DNA from: JBBROS01 sp965260935
Lineage (GTDB): Bacteria > Pseudomonadota > Alphaproteobacteria > Acetobacterales > Acetobacteraceae
Length of the DNA: 64,000 nt
NCBI GenBank assembly: GCA_965260935.1
Contig: OZ253374.1
Span: forward strand, 930,001-994,000
Direction of reading: 5' to 3'
In this document: positions 55,839-63,621 of the stretch, piece after piece
How the letters are laid out: the number at the start of each line of letters is the position of its first letter
Position numbering within the stretch: the first letter of the stretch is position 1
Notes under the pieces: generated by a model
What the model saw: the letters and a program-made list of their open reading frames with translations, nothing else
Told to the model about the DNA's origin: nothing
The model's database searches: none
Program-made: the position numbers and the translations under genes

Positions 55839-56549
55839 ATGACAACCTTTGTTTTGGTCCACGGTGCATTTCATGGCGGCTGGTGCTGGTCTCGCGTCGC
55901 TCGTGCGTTGCGCGCCGAAGGGCATGTGGCGTTCGCCCCGACGCAGACCGGGCTTGGCGAGCGCCGGCATCTGCTGTCCCCCGACATCACGTTGGACACC
56001 TTCGTTGACGATATCTGCGCCGTGCTTGAAGCAGAAGAGCTGCAGGATGTCGTGCTGGTCGGCCACAGCTTCGGCGGCATCAGCATCACCGGCGTCGCCG
56101 ACCGTATGCCGGACCGCGTGCGGCGCCTGATCTATCTTGATAGCCGAATCCTGGAAGCAGGGCAGTCCATGCTTGACGCCGATCCCGAGCGCAGCAGCGT
56201 GTGGCACCGCATGGCACGCGAGGAGGGCAGTTTCAGCATTCCCCCGCCGCCAGCCGCCTACTTCAACTGTTCCAAGCCTGCCGACATCGCCTGGATCGAT
56301 CGCCGCCTGACGCCACATCCGTTGGGCACTTTCGTCAGCCCACTTAATCTTGCCAACTCTGTCATCGGCAATGGCCGCCCTTGTACTTATGTCGCCTGCA
56401 CCGACCCAATCTATCCTTGGCTGGAGCCATGCCGAACCTGGGCGCGCGGACGGGCGGGCTGGGGATGGGCTGAGATCGCCACCGGGCACGATGCTATGGT
56501 CTCGGCTCCGGCCGAGTTGGCTGCCCTGCTCATCCGTCTTTCCAACTAG
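55839..56549 (+). CDS. Alpha/beta hydrolase, esterase-like
   Basis: A 236-residue alpha/beta hydrolase. The oxyanion-hole motif is FVLVHGAFHGGWCW, the nucleophile elbow is VGHSFGGISI and the catalytic histidine is in IATGHDAMVSAP. This pattern resembles salicylate/methyl-jasmonate-type and pyrethroid esterases. ATG 55839 is preferred over GTG 55821. It ends at TAG (56547-56549), exactly at the insertion point of an IS630 element, but the empty site would also read TAG, so the protein is not truncated. Confidence 0.85.
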   Translation: MTTFVLVHGAFHGGWCWSRVARALRAEGHVAFAPTQTGLGERRHLLSPDITLDTFVDDICAVLEAEELQDVVLVGHSFGGISITGVADRMPDRVRRLIYLDSRILEAGQSMLDADPERSSVWHRMAREEGSFSIPPPPAAYFNCSKPADIAWIDRRLTPHPLGTFVSPLNLANSVIGNGRPCTYVACTDPIYPWLEPCRTWARGRAGWGWAEIATGHDAMVSAPAELAALLIRLSN

Positions 56550-57591
56550 AGCATTTTGCGAGCGGGTCGGGACAGCGCTGCCTATATGTCGAGGCGGAGG
56601 TGTCCATGGCTGGATCATATTCGAAGGACCTGCGCAGCCGCGTGCTGGAGGCGGTTGAGGCGGGCGAAACGCCGGAAGCCGCTGCGCAGCGGTTCGCGGT
56701 GGCACGATCCACGGCGTATCGCTGGGCGGCTGCGGCGCGTGACGAGCAGCGGCGCGAGGCCAAGCCGGTGCGCGGCGGTCCCGCACCGCGCATCCAGGGT
56801 GCGGCTGAAGCGGCCATGTTGGGTTTGGCGGGCCAGCCCAGCCACCTGAGCCTGGCCGAGATCGCGGCGCGGTTGGCCAAGACGCACGGCGTGCGCGTGC
56901 ATTTGACCACGGTGCACCGGGCGCTGCGGCGGGCGGGTTGGACATGAAAGAAGCTGAGCCTGCGCGCAGCCGAGCAGGGACGCGAGGACGTGGCACGGGC
57001 GCGCCAGGCATGGTGGACCGACCCGGACGCGGTGGGCGGCGTCAGCCCGGAACGGCTGGTGTTCTTGGACGAGTGCGGCGTGTTGACCACCCTGTCGCGC
57101 CTGCGTGGCCGCAGTCCGCGCGGCACCCGCGCGTGCGCGTCGGCGCCGTTCGGGCACTGGACGCGCCTCACCGTGCTGGGCGCGCTCGGGGCGGAGGGCA
57201 TTGTGGGCGCGATGAGCGTGGAAACCGCAACCAGCGGCGCCGTGTTCTGCGCCTACCTGGAGCAGGTGCTGCTGCCCGCACTGCGTCGGAGCAAGCCGGA
57301 TGCGGTGCTGGTCATGGACAACCTGGCCGCCCACAAGACCGCGCAAGTCAGGACGCTGCTCGACGCTTCGGGCTTCGCCTACCGCTACCTGCCTGCTTAC
57401 TCGCCGGACCTCAACCCCATCGAACCTGCCTGGGCCAAGGTGAAGGCCGTGCTGCGCCGCGTCGCTGCGCGCACGGCGGATGCACTGCACAAGGCACTCG
57501 GACCGGCGCTGGCCCGCGTCACCCCACAGGACGCGGCAGGGTTCTTCCGCCACTGCGGCTATGGTTGTCCTAACTAACCTGCAAAATGCTC
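56549..57591 (+). mobile_element. IS630-family element A
   Basis: The ends are inverted repeats GAGCATTTTGC (56549-56559) and GCAAAATGCTC (57581-57591), flanked on both sides by the target dinucleotide TA (56547-56548 and 57592-57593), as expected for IS630. It carries one transposase gene with an internal stop codon. Confidence 0.85.
56606..57577 (+). pseudogene. IS630-family transposase with in-frame TGA
   Basis: The frame starts at ATG 56606 behind GGAGG and encodes the helix-turn-helix part (RVLEAVEAGETPEAAAQRFA). A TGA at 56945-56947 interrupts it after RRAGWT. The same frame continues at once as KKLSLRAAEQGRED and keeps all catalytic acids: VFLDECGVL, VLVMDNLAAHK and NPIEPAWAKVK. A single CGA-to-TGA change would explain it. 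No shift of frame is needed. Confidence 0.85.
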
Positions 57592-57676
57592 TAGTACGCC
57601 GTTTCCATGGATCGACTTCTATCAGGAGCCCATCACAAACCGGGGGCAATCGGCGCGGCGGCGGCTGGCGGGGCGG

Positions 57677-57904
57677 TCAAGCAAACGAGCTGTTGTCTGC
57701 CTTTTCTGGTTCGACTTTGGGCGACGGCTGAAACCCAGGCCATCGGCGCCGGAAGGCGTCGGCCAGCTCGCCGTTGAGCACGCGCGTCCGGGCTTGCAGG
57801 GCCAGGTGCGCGTCAGCTTGAAGAGCATCAGGATCTTCGGGGTGCTCGCGCCGGCGGAGGCGATAGGCGTTAAGCTGGCCGGGTGACACGAGCGCTAAAT
57901 CCAA
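57677..57904 (-). CDS. Hypothetical small protein
   Basis: A 75-residue frame (MDLALVSPGQLNAYRLRRRE...) with charged, helix-prone sequence, for example DALQADAHLALQARTRVLNG. The composition looks coding, but no family was recognised. It overlaps the start of the divergent decayed gene by 22 bases. It could be a remnant of another mobile-element cargo gene. Confidence 0.35.
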   Translation of the reverse strand: MDLALVSPGQLNAYRLRRREHPEDPDALQADAHLALQARTRVLNGELADAFRRRWPGFQPSPKVEPEKADNSSFA

Positions 57905-58510
57905 CCAGACTGGTCGTTGGAGCTGCTCCGTCGGCGGTAGATGCCGACGAGGCTGGGATCGTCCAGATCAAGGTGTGGCTGCTTGGGATCAGCCCGATGG
58001 TGTGGCGGCGCGTGCTGGTGCCGGGCACCTGCACCTTGCGCGAGCTGCACGGCGTGATCTAGGTCGCGATGGGATGGCATCCACCTGTATCAGTTCAGCC
58101 TCCGCTCCCGCCGCTACGGGTCGTGGGAGCTCTCGGCATCTTCGCCCGAGGCGACGCTGGCGGCACTGAAGCTGCGCAGGGGCACTCGGTTCACGTACGA
58201 GTACGACCTGAACATTCCGTGGCGACATGAGGTCAGGATCGAAGACCACCTGTTGGTCGAACCGGGCAAGGCTTTCCCGCGCTGCATCGGCGGCAACGGC
58301 GCCTGCCCTCCTGAGGATTGTGGCGGGCCGGCTGGCTTCATGGCCGGACGCAATGCCATGCTGTCGCTGGACGCCCTGGACACCATGACCGAGGTCATCG
58401 GCCAGGTCGTCTTGCAGCGCCGGACGGACCTGCTGGACGACGAGGACACACGATGGCGGCTGGAGCGGGCTGTCACTGGCAACTGCATTCTCCGCAGATC
58501 GGGCGTTTGA
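57883..58510 (+). pseudogene. Plasmid pRiA4b ORF-3-like protein, decayed
   Basis: From GTG 57883 the sequence encodes VQIKVWLLGISPMVWRRVLV and TCTLRELHGVI, then a TAG (58061-58063) and a short deletion-type frameshift near 58075. The family continues in a second frame with HLYQFSLRSRRYGSWELSA, YEYDLNIPWRHEVRIEDHLL and GGNGACPPEDCGGPAGF to DDEDTRWRLERAV. These are the hallmarks of the pRiA4b ORF-3/TnpR-like family. Its 3' end probably runs into the IS21 terminus. Confidence 0.75.
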
Positions 58511-59300
58511 AAATTCCCCAGTTTGACGGTGCGGCACACCTCTGAGCCGGGCGTCATCGGACAGCGCCCGGCAATGAGCCGTCATCTCCCCCGATTGTTC
58601 GGGGAACAGCTTTGGTGGTCAGGCTTGGAGAGCTCGTCATGATTTTGGATCTGCATCAGCAAGGCTTGAGCGTGTCCGCTATTGCCCGCCGTCTCGGCAT
58701 CGACCGCAAGACGGTGCGCAGATATATCGAGCGTGGCCTCGAGCCGCCGATCTATCAGGCCCGCCAACCCCGCCCGGCCAAAGTCGCACCCTTCCAGCGC
58801 TACCTCCAGGAGCGCGTGACCGAGTTTCCTGAGCTGACCGCCAGCCGGCTATGCCGAGAGATCAGCGAGATCGGCTACGTCGGCGGCTATACTGGGGTGA
58901 AAGACTTCCTGCGCACCGTCCGGCCGGCCGTGTCGCCTGGCTTCGAGGTCCGCTTCGAGACCCCGCCCGGTCGCCAGGCGCAGGTCGATTTTGCCCATTT
59001 CCGCACCGTGTTCACCGACGAGCCGGGCATCGAGCGCGTCGTTTGGCTGTTCTCCCTCGTGCTGGGCCACAGCCGCATGCTGTGGGGCCGGTTCGTTCCG
59101 CGCCAGGACATGCAGACCCTGCTGCGTTGCCATGCTGCCGCTTTCGAGGCGCTCGGCGGCGTCCCGGCCGAGATCCTTTATGACCGCATGCGCACCGTGT
59201 TCAGCCGGGAGGACTCGGACGCCAGCCACATCGCCTACAACCGCGTCCTGCTCGAGTTCGCCCGCCATTACGGCTACTTGCCGAAAGCCTGTCAGGCTTA
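58505..59300 (+). mobile_element. IS21-family element, left part only
   Basis: TTGAAAATTCCCCAG near 58505-58519 resembles the repeated terminal sequence of IS21-type elements, and an istA frame follows. The element is cut at 59300 by the IS4-type element, and no istB or right end is present beyond it. The exact left terminus is not resolved. Confidence 0.55.
58639..59300 (+). pseudogene. istA: IS21 transposase IstA, C-terminally truncated
   Basis: The remaining 220 or so residues include the helix-turn-helix LSVSAIARRLGIDRKTVRRY and the first catalytic aspartate in RQAQVDFAHF. The coding sequence stops matching after YGYLPKACQAY where the IS4-type inverted repeat begins; the frame runs on to a chance stop at 59328. 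ATG 58639 has GGAGAG upstream; TTG 58612 and GTG 58615 are alternatives. A full IstA is roughly twice this long. Confidence 0.75.
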
Positions 59301-60764
59301 CCCCAACACTGTTCATTTAGGTGGTTAGCCACCCTATATCCGTTGATCAGGTTTTTTTAGGATCGACAGCGATGGCGGGTGTTCCCGCCGGCCTTCCGGC
59401 CGGCGTTCGTGTCAGCGACCACATCAGCCTCGGCGTGATCGCCAAGACGTTCCCGCCGGATCGGGTGCAGCAGGTCCTGGCCGAGACCGGCAAGACGAGC
59501 GAGCGCGAGCGCGATCTGCCGGTTCAGGTGATGATCTACTACGCCATCGCCATGGCGCTGTACATGGGGTCCAGCACCCGCGAGGTGCTGCGCTGCTTGC
59601 TAGAAGGCTTGCGCTGGCTGTGGGGCGCCGACGCGGTCAAGGTGGCGGGCAAGAGCGGCATCTCGCAGGCGCGCAGCCGCCTGGGCGAGATGCCGCTGCG
59701 CCGGCTCTTTGAGCAGGTCGTGCAGCCGGTGGCGACGCGCGCCACCAAGGGGGCGTGGTATCGAGAGTGGCGGCTGGTGAGCCTGGACGGCTCCAGCCTG
59801 GATGTGGCCGACACGGCCGAGAACGGCGCCTGCTTCGGCTATCCGGGTGCCAGCCGCGGCGAGAGCGCCTTTCCGCAGCTCCGTTTCGTCGCGCTGGTGG
59901 AGAACGGCACGCACGTGCTGTTCGGCGCCAAGCTGGGCGGTTGCGCGGATGGCGAGACGACGCTGGCCCATGGCGTGGTGCCGGCGCTGCGGACGGGCAT
60001 GCTGTGCCTGGCCGACCGATACTTCTTTGGCTATGCGTTGTGGCAGACAGCGGCCGCTACCGGTGCCGACCTGCTGTGGCGGGTAAGGAGCAACCTGCGC
60101 CTGCCGCGCGCCGCGGTGCTGGCGGACGGGTCTTATCTGTCCGTGGTGTATCCGAGCGAGAAGGACCGGCGCCATGCGACCAACGGCGTGCGGGTGCGCG
60201 TGGTGGAATATCGGCTGGAGGGGGTGGCCGACGCTGAGCCGCTGTATCGTCTCGTGACCACGATCCTGGACGAGGCGCAGGCGCCTGCCGCGGACTTGGC
60301 TGCCCTGTATCATGAGCGCTGGGAGATTGAGGGCGCGCTGGCCGAGCTGAAAACGCAGCTGCGCGGGGCACAGGTCGTGCTGCGCAGCAAGACCCCGGAC
60401 TTGGCGCGCCAGGAGTTCTGGGGCCTGCTGCTGGCGCACTTCGCTGTGCGCGGGCTCATGCACGAGGCGGCGCTGCGGGCCGACGAGGACCCGGATCGTT
60501 TGTCGTTCCTGCATGCCGTGCGCGTGGTGCGCCGCAAGCTGCCGCTGCTTGCGGCTTTTCCCCCCTCGGGACAGGCTCGCCCTGCATAAGGAGGTACTGG
60601 ACGAGATCCTGGAGGAGCGTGTGGCGAGTTCCCGGGGCCGGCAGGTGCCGCGCGGGGTCAAGCGCAAGATGAGCGGCTACCCGCTGCGCCCTCGCACGCC
60701 ACAGCCGACCACGCGCATCGACTTCAACGCCGCCATCCGAATCACAAAGTGAACGGTATTGGGG
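59301..60764 (+). mobile_element. IS4-family element
   Basis: The left end and the reverse complement of the right end share the pattern CCCCAAYACYGTTCAYTTW: CCCCAACACTGTTCATTTA begins at 59301 and CCCCAATACCGTTCACTTT ends at 60764. The element lies between a truncated istA and a truncated resolvase. Because the rest of istA is not on the other side, a deletion or a second event must have removed it. Confidence 0.75.
59372..60752 (+). pseudogene. IS4-family transposase with a C-run frameshift
   Basis: From ATG 59372 the protein shows the IS4 domains: an N-terminal HTH region with REVLRCLLEGLRWLWG, the catalytic aspartates in SLDGSSLDVADT and CLADRYFFGYAL, and the Y-(2)-R-(3)-E motif in LYHERWEIEGALAELKTQLR. 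At a run of six Cs (60560-60565) the frame breaks to GQARPA*. With five Cs it would continue as PPRDRLALHKEVLDEILEER to TRIDFNAAIRITK* at 60752, a natural end. Confidence 0.82.
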
Positions 60765-60797
60765 CTAGACCCAAGCGAGACGGAGCGCCACTTCCGC

Positions 60798-61000
60798 ATG
60801 CCCCTTTATGGCTACGCTCGTGTCAGCACCCTCGACCAGGACCTCGGCATTCAGCGTGCCGCCCTCAAAACGGCTGGCTGCAAGGTGGTCCGCGCCGAGA
60901 AGGCCAGCGGGTCGAAGCGTGGCGGCCTGACCGAGCTGCAGGTGCTGCTCGACTTCGTGCAGCCCGGCGACACGCTGGTTGTCACCCGCATCGACCGCCC
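60798..61000 (+). pseudogene. Serine resolvase/invertase N-terminal fragment
   Basis: MPLYGYARVSTLDQDLGIQR followed by GDTLVVTRIDRP is the N-terminal catalytic part of a small serine recombinase, with the nucleophile serine in ARVSTLDQD. After about 67 residues the reading frame runs into the end of the ISAs1 element. The DNA-binding domain is not in the window. It may have belonged to a Tn3-type transposon or a plasmid. Confidence 0.8.
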
Positions 61001-61081
61001 AGGGGCAACGCATGAAATTTTCCTCGCCGCCCCGGCGCTGATGCTTGATGACGCTTCCTCGCAGCGGCGAGGGAGCAAGGC

Positions 61082-61378
61082 ATGTCGATTGAGAACCTGG
61101 CGCAGTATTTCAACGCGATCGAGGACCCGCGCTGCGGCGGCAAGATCGAGCACCGCCTGCGCGACATCCTGGTGATTGCGGTCTGCGCGGTGATCGCCTG
61201 CGCCGAAAGCTGGGACGACATCGCATTGTACGGCCGCAGCAAGCTGGCCTGGCTTAAGACGTTTCTGGAGCTGCCCAACGGCATTCCTTCGCACGACACG
61301 TTCCGGCGCGTGTTCATGCTGATCGACCCCGACGCATTCGAGGCGGGGTTCACGGCCTGGGTCGGTTCGCTTCTGATA
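61082..61378 (+). pseudogene. ISAs1 transposase, N-terminal part
   Basis: MSIENLAQYFNAIEDPRCGG and ILVIAVCAVIACAESWDDIA are the conserved DUF4338-like N-terminal domain of ISAs1 transposases. The match ends at WVGSLLI, exactly at the TA target site of the inserted IS630. A few unrelated residues follow to a chance stop at 61432. Confidence 0.82.
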
Positions 61379-61466
61379 CCAGTGGCCCAAAATGTTGACT
61401 CCTGTGGAGTTCCCAACCGCCGTCTGACGTGATTCGCTTTTGTGTGCATCGATTTGCGAGGCGGAC

Positions 61467-62530
61467 ATGGCTGCGGTCGCTATCACACGGACAGATCTGA
61501 ACGCGGCCGATTTGCGTGTGGCCGCGCGGCGCTCGGCGGATACCAAACAGGTGCTTCGTGCCTTGGCTATTGCGCTGATACTGGACGGGGCGAGCCGCGA
61601 GGACGCTGCGCGAGCCTGCGGCATGGACCGGCAGACCTTGCGCGACTGGGTGCATCGCTACAACGAGGCGGGGCTGGAGGGGCTTGCCGATCGGGCACGC
61701 AGTGGCCGCCCGGCTAGCCTGAGCTGGGTTGAGCAGGGCCGCGTTGCGCGCTGGATAGAGGAGGGCGCCACCCTGGCTGAAGACGGCGTGGTGCGGTTCC
61801 GGCGTGTCGATCTCAAGCAGCGTATCGCACGCGCGTTCGGCGTCGAGCTGCACGAGCGCAGTGTTGGCAAGCTGCTGCACAAGCTTGGCTACCGCAAGCT
61901 CTCGGTGCGTCCGGTGCATCCGCAAACCGACCTCGCGGCGCAGGAGGCTTTTAAAAAAACTTTGCCGACCGGGCGCGCGATGCGATCGGCACGCAGCACA
62001 CAGGCAAACCGGTCGAAGTCTGGTTCCAAGATGAAGCCAGGGTCGGCCAGCAAGGCACGCTGACCCGCATCTGGGCACGGCGCGGCACCCGCCCGCGCGC
62101 TCTGCGCGATCATCGGTTCAACTGGGTCTACCTGTTCGGCGCCATCTGTCCAGCCCGCGGCGCCGGCAGTGCGCTGGTGCTGCCCATCGTCAACGTTGAC
62201 GCCATGAACAAGCATTTGGCCGAGATCAGCACATGCGTCACGCTGGGCGCCATCGCCCTGCTCGTCATCGACGGCGCAGGCTGGCACCGCTCGCCCAAGC
62301 TGGACGTGCCCGACAACATCGTGTTGCTGACCCTGCCGCCCTATGCTCCAGAACTCAATCCCGTCGAGAACATCTGGGCATACCTGCGTGCCAATAAATT
62401 CGGTCACCAGGTCTGGGATACGTACGAAGCCATTCTCGATGCGACCTGTGCAGCCTGGAACGCGCTAACGAGCGCACCAGACGTCATCCAGTCCACCGGG
62501 CATCGCCAATGGGCACAGGTCATAATTTAG
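61467..62530 (+). CDS. IS630-family transposase with programmed -1 frameshift
   Basis: ATG 61467 begins a helix-turn-helix region (GASREDAARACGMDRQTLRD) that runs to a stop at 62063. At TTTTAAAAAAAC (A7 at 61953-61959) a -1 slip joins it to the frame encoding NFADRARDAIGTQHTGK, VWFQDEARVGQQG, LLVIDGAGWH and NPVENIWAYL, ending at 62530. These carry the three catalytic acids. Frameshifting on an A-rich heptamer is known in the IS630 family, so this copy may be functional. Confidence 0.85.
61953..61959 (+). promoter_or_regulatory. Slippery A7 frameshift site of IS630 element B
   Basis: Seven adenines preceded by TTTT sit exactly where the two halves of the transposase must be joined by a -1 shift. 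Confidence 0.75.
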
Positions 62531-62540
62531 GGCCGCTGGT

Positions 62541-63299
62541 ATGAGAGGCTTCGAGCGCGAGGTGGTCGCCATTGACGGCAAGTCGGTCCGACGCTCGTTC
62601 GATCATGGGCGGGAGCAGTCGCCGTTGCACGTTGTCAGCGCGTGGGCCAGCGAGCAGGGCCTCGTGCTGGGCCAGCGGTGCGTTGACGGCAAGTCCAACG
62701 AGATCACCGCAGTGCCCGAGCTGCTGGACCAGCTCGCGTTGCAGAATACCGTTGTCGCCTTGGACGCAATGGGGTGCCAGACCGCGATTGCCGAGACGAT
62801 CCTGGCGCGCGGGGGCGACTACCTGCTGGCGCTCAAGGGCAACCACAAGCTGGCGCACGCGGCCGTGGTCGAGCATTTCGACCAGCACTGCTTCGGCCGT
62901 GGCGCGCCTGGCCGTGCCGACTGCGACGCGTTCGACGACACCCACGGGCGTCTGGTCCGGCGCCGGGTGTTCGCCAGCACCAACGCCGCCGCTCTGGACG
63001 CCTTGAGCGGTTGGCCAAGCCTGCGCACCGTGCTGGCGGTCGAGAGCATCCGCAGCGTCAACAACGCGCCTATCAAGGTCGAAAGCGAGATCCGCTACTT
63101 CCTGTCGAGCTGCCCCGACAGCCCGGCCGTCCTGGGCCAGGCAATCCGCTCGCATTGGGCCGTGGAGAACGCGCTGCACTGGGTGCTGGACGTCACGTTC
63201 CGCGAGGACGACAGCCGCATACGTGATCGCGCCGCGGCCCGCAACCTGGCGCTGCTGCGCAAGATCGCGCTCAACATCGTCAGCCAAGATATGACGTGA
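62541..63299 (+). pseudogene. ISAs1 transposase, C-terminal part
   Basis: This is the larger, catalytic part of the ISAs1 transposase. The first acid is in VVAIDGKSVRRSFDHG, followed by VVALDAMGCQTAIAETI and YLLALKGNHKLAH, with HWAVENALHWVLDVTFREDD near the end. Removing the IS630 element with one TA copy would not restore a continuous frame (it would read CTG ATA TGA), so a further lesion exists at the junction. Confidence 0.82.
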
Positions 63300-63354
63300 C
63301 CCCCGTTGTTTCCTCCAGTTGGAGCTAGAGTCCGACCTATGACGGGGCGGACGG

Positions 63355-63621
63355 ATGAAACAAAAGCGGTTTTCGGACGAGCAGATCATTGGCATCTTGA
63401 AGGAGGCTGATGCGGGTGCGGTGGTGCTGGACCTGTGCCGCAAGCACGGGATGTCGAGCGCGACCTTTTACGCTTGGAAGTCGAAATATGGCGGCTTGGA
63501 GCTGTCCGAGGCCAAGAGGCTACGCGGGCTTGAGGAGGAGAACTTCAAGCTGAAGCGGCTGCTGGCCGAGGCCATGCTCGACAATGCAGGGCTGAAGGAT
63601 CTGCTTGGAAAAAAATGGTGA
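63355..63621 (+). CDS. IS3-family OrfA
   Basis: An 88-residue HTH_Tnp_1 protein: MKQKRFSDEQIIGILKEADA, LCRKHGMSSATFYAWKSKYG and a leucine-zipper helix (LEEENFKLKRLLAEAML). At its end GGAAAAAAATGG (A7 at 63609-63615) provides the -1 slip needed to make the OrfAB transposase. It stops at TGA 63619-63621. Confidence 0.9.
   Translation: MKQKRFSDEQIIGILKEADAGAVVLDLCRKHGMSSATFYAWKSKYGGLELSEAKRLRGLEEENFKLKRLLAEAMLDNAGLKDLLGKKW

Larger units (their letters stand above)
61379..62539 (+). mobile_element. IS630-family element B, inserted in ISAs1
   Basis: Terminal inverted repeats CCAGTGGCCCAAAATG (from 61379) and the reverse complement CCAGCGGCCCTAAATT (to 62539) are flanked by TA on both sides (61377-61378 and 62540-62541). 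It differs in sequence from element A and carries a frameshift-organised transposase. Confidence 0.88.
61000..63304 (+). mobile_element. ISAs1-family element, interrupted by an IS630 element
   Basis: The left end begins CAGGGGCAACGCATG at 61000, and the right end reads ATGACGTGACCCC up to about 63304, an imperfect inverted match (ATG-CGT-TG-CCCC). The right border overlaps the presumed start of the IS3 element, so its last bases are uncertain. The transposase is split by the IS630 element at 61379-62539. Confidence 0.65.

Noticed and set aside
56945..56947. Selenocysteine or programmed read-through at the IS630 TGA
   Set aside because: No hairpin resembling a SECIS element was noticed after the codon, and the position is not catalytic; a nonsense mutation is simpler.
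36965..57593. A composite transposon carrying the whole catabolic island
   Set aside because: The flanking elements belong to different families (IS5/IS66 on the left, IS630 on the right), so no matching pair of ends could mobilise the segment as one unit.
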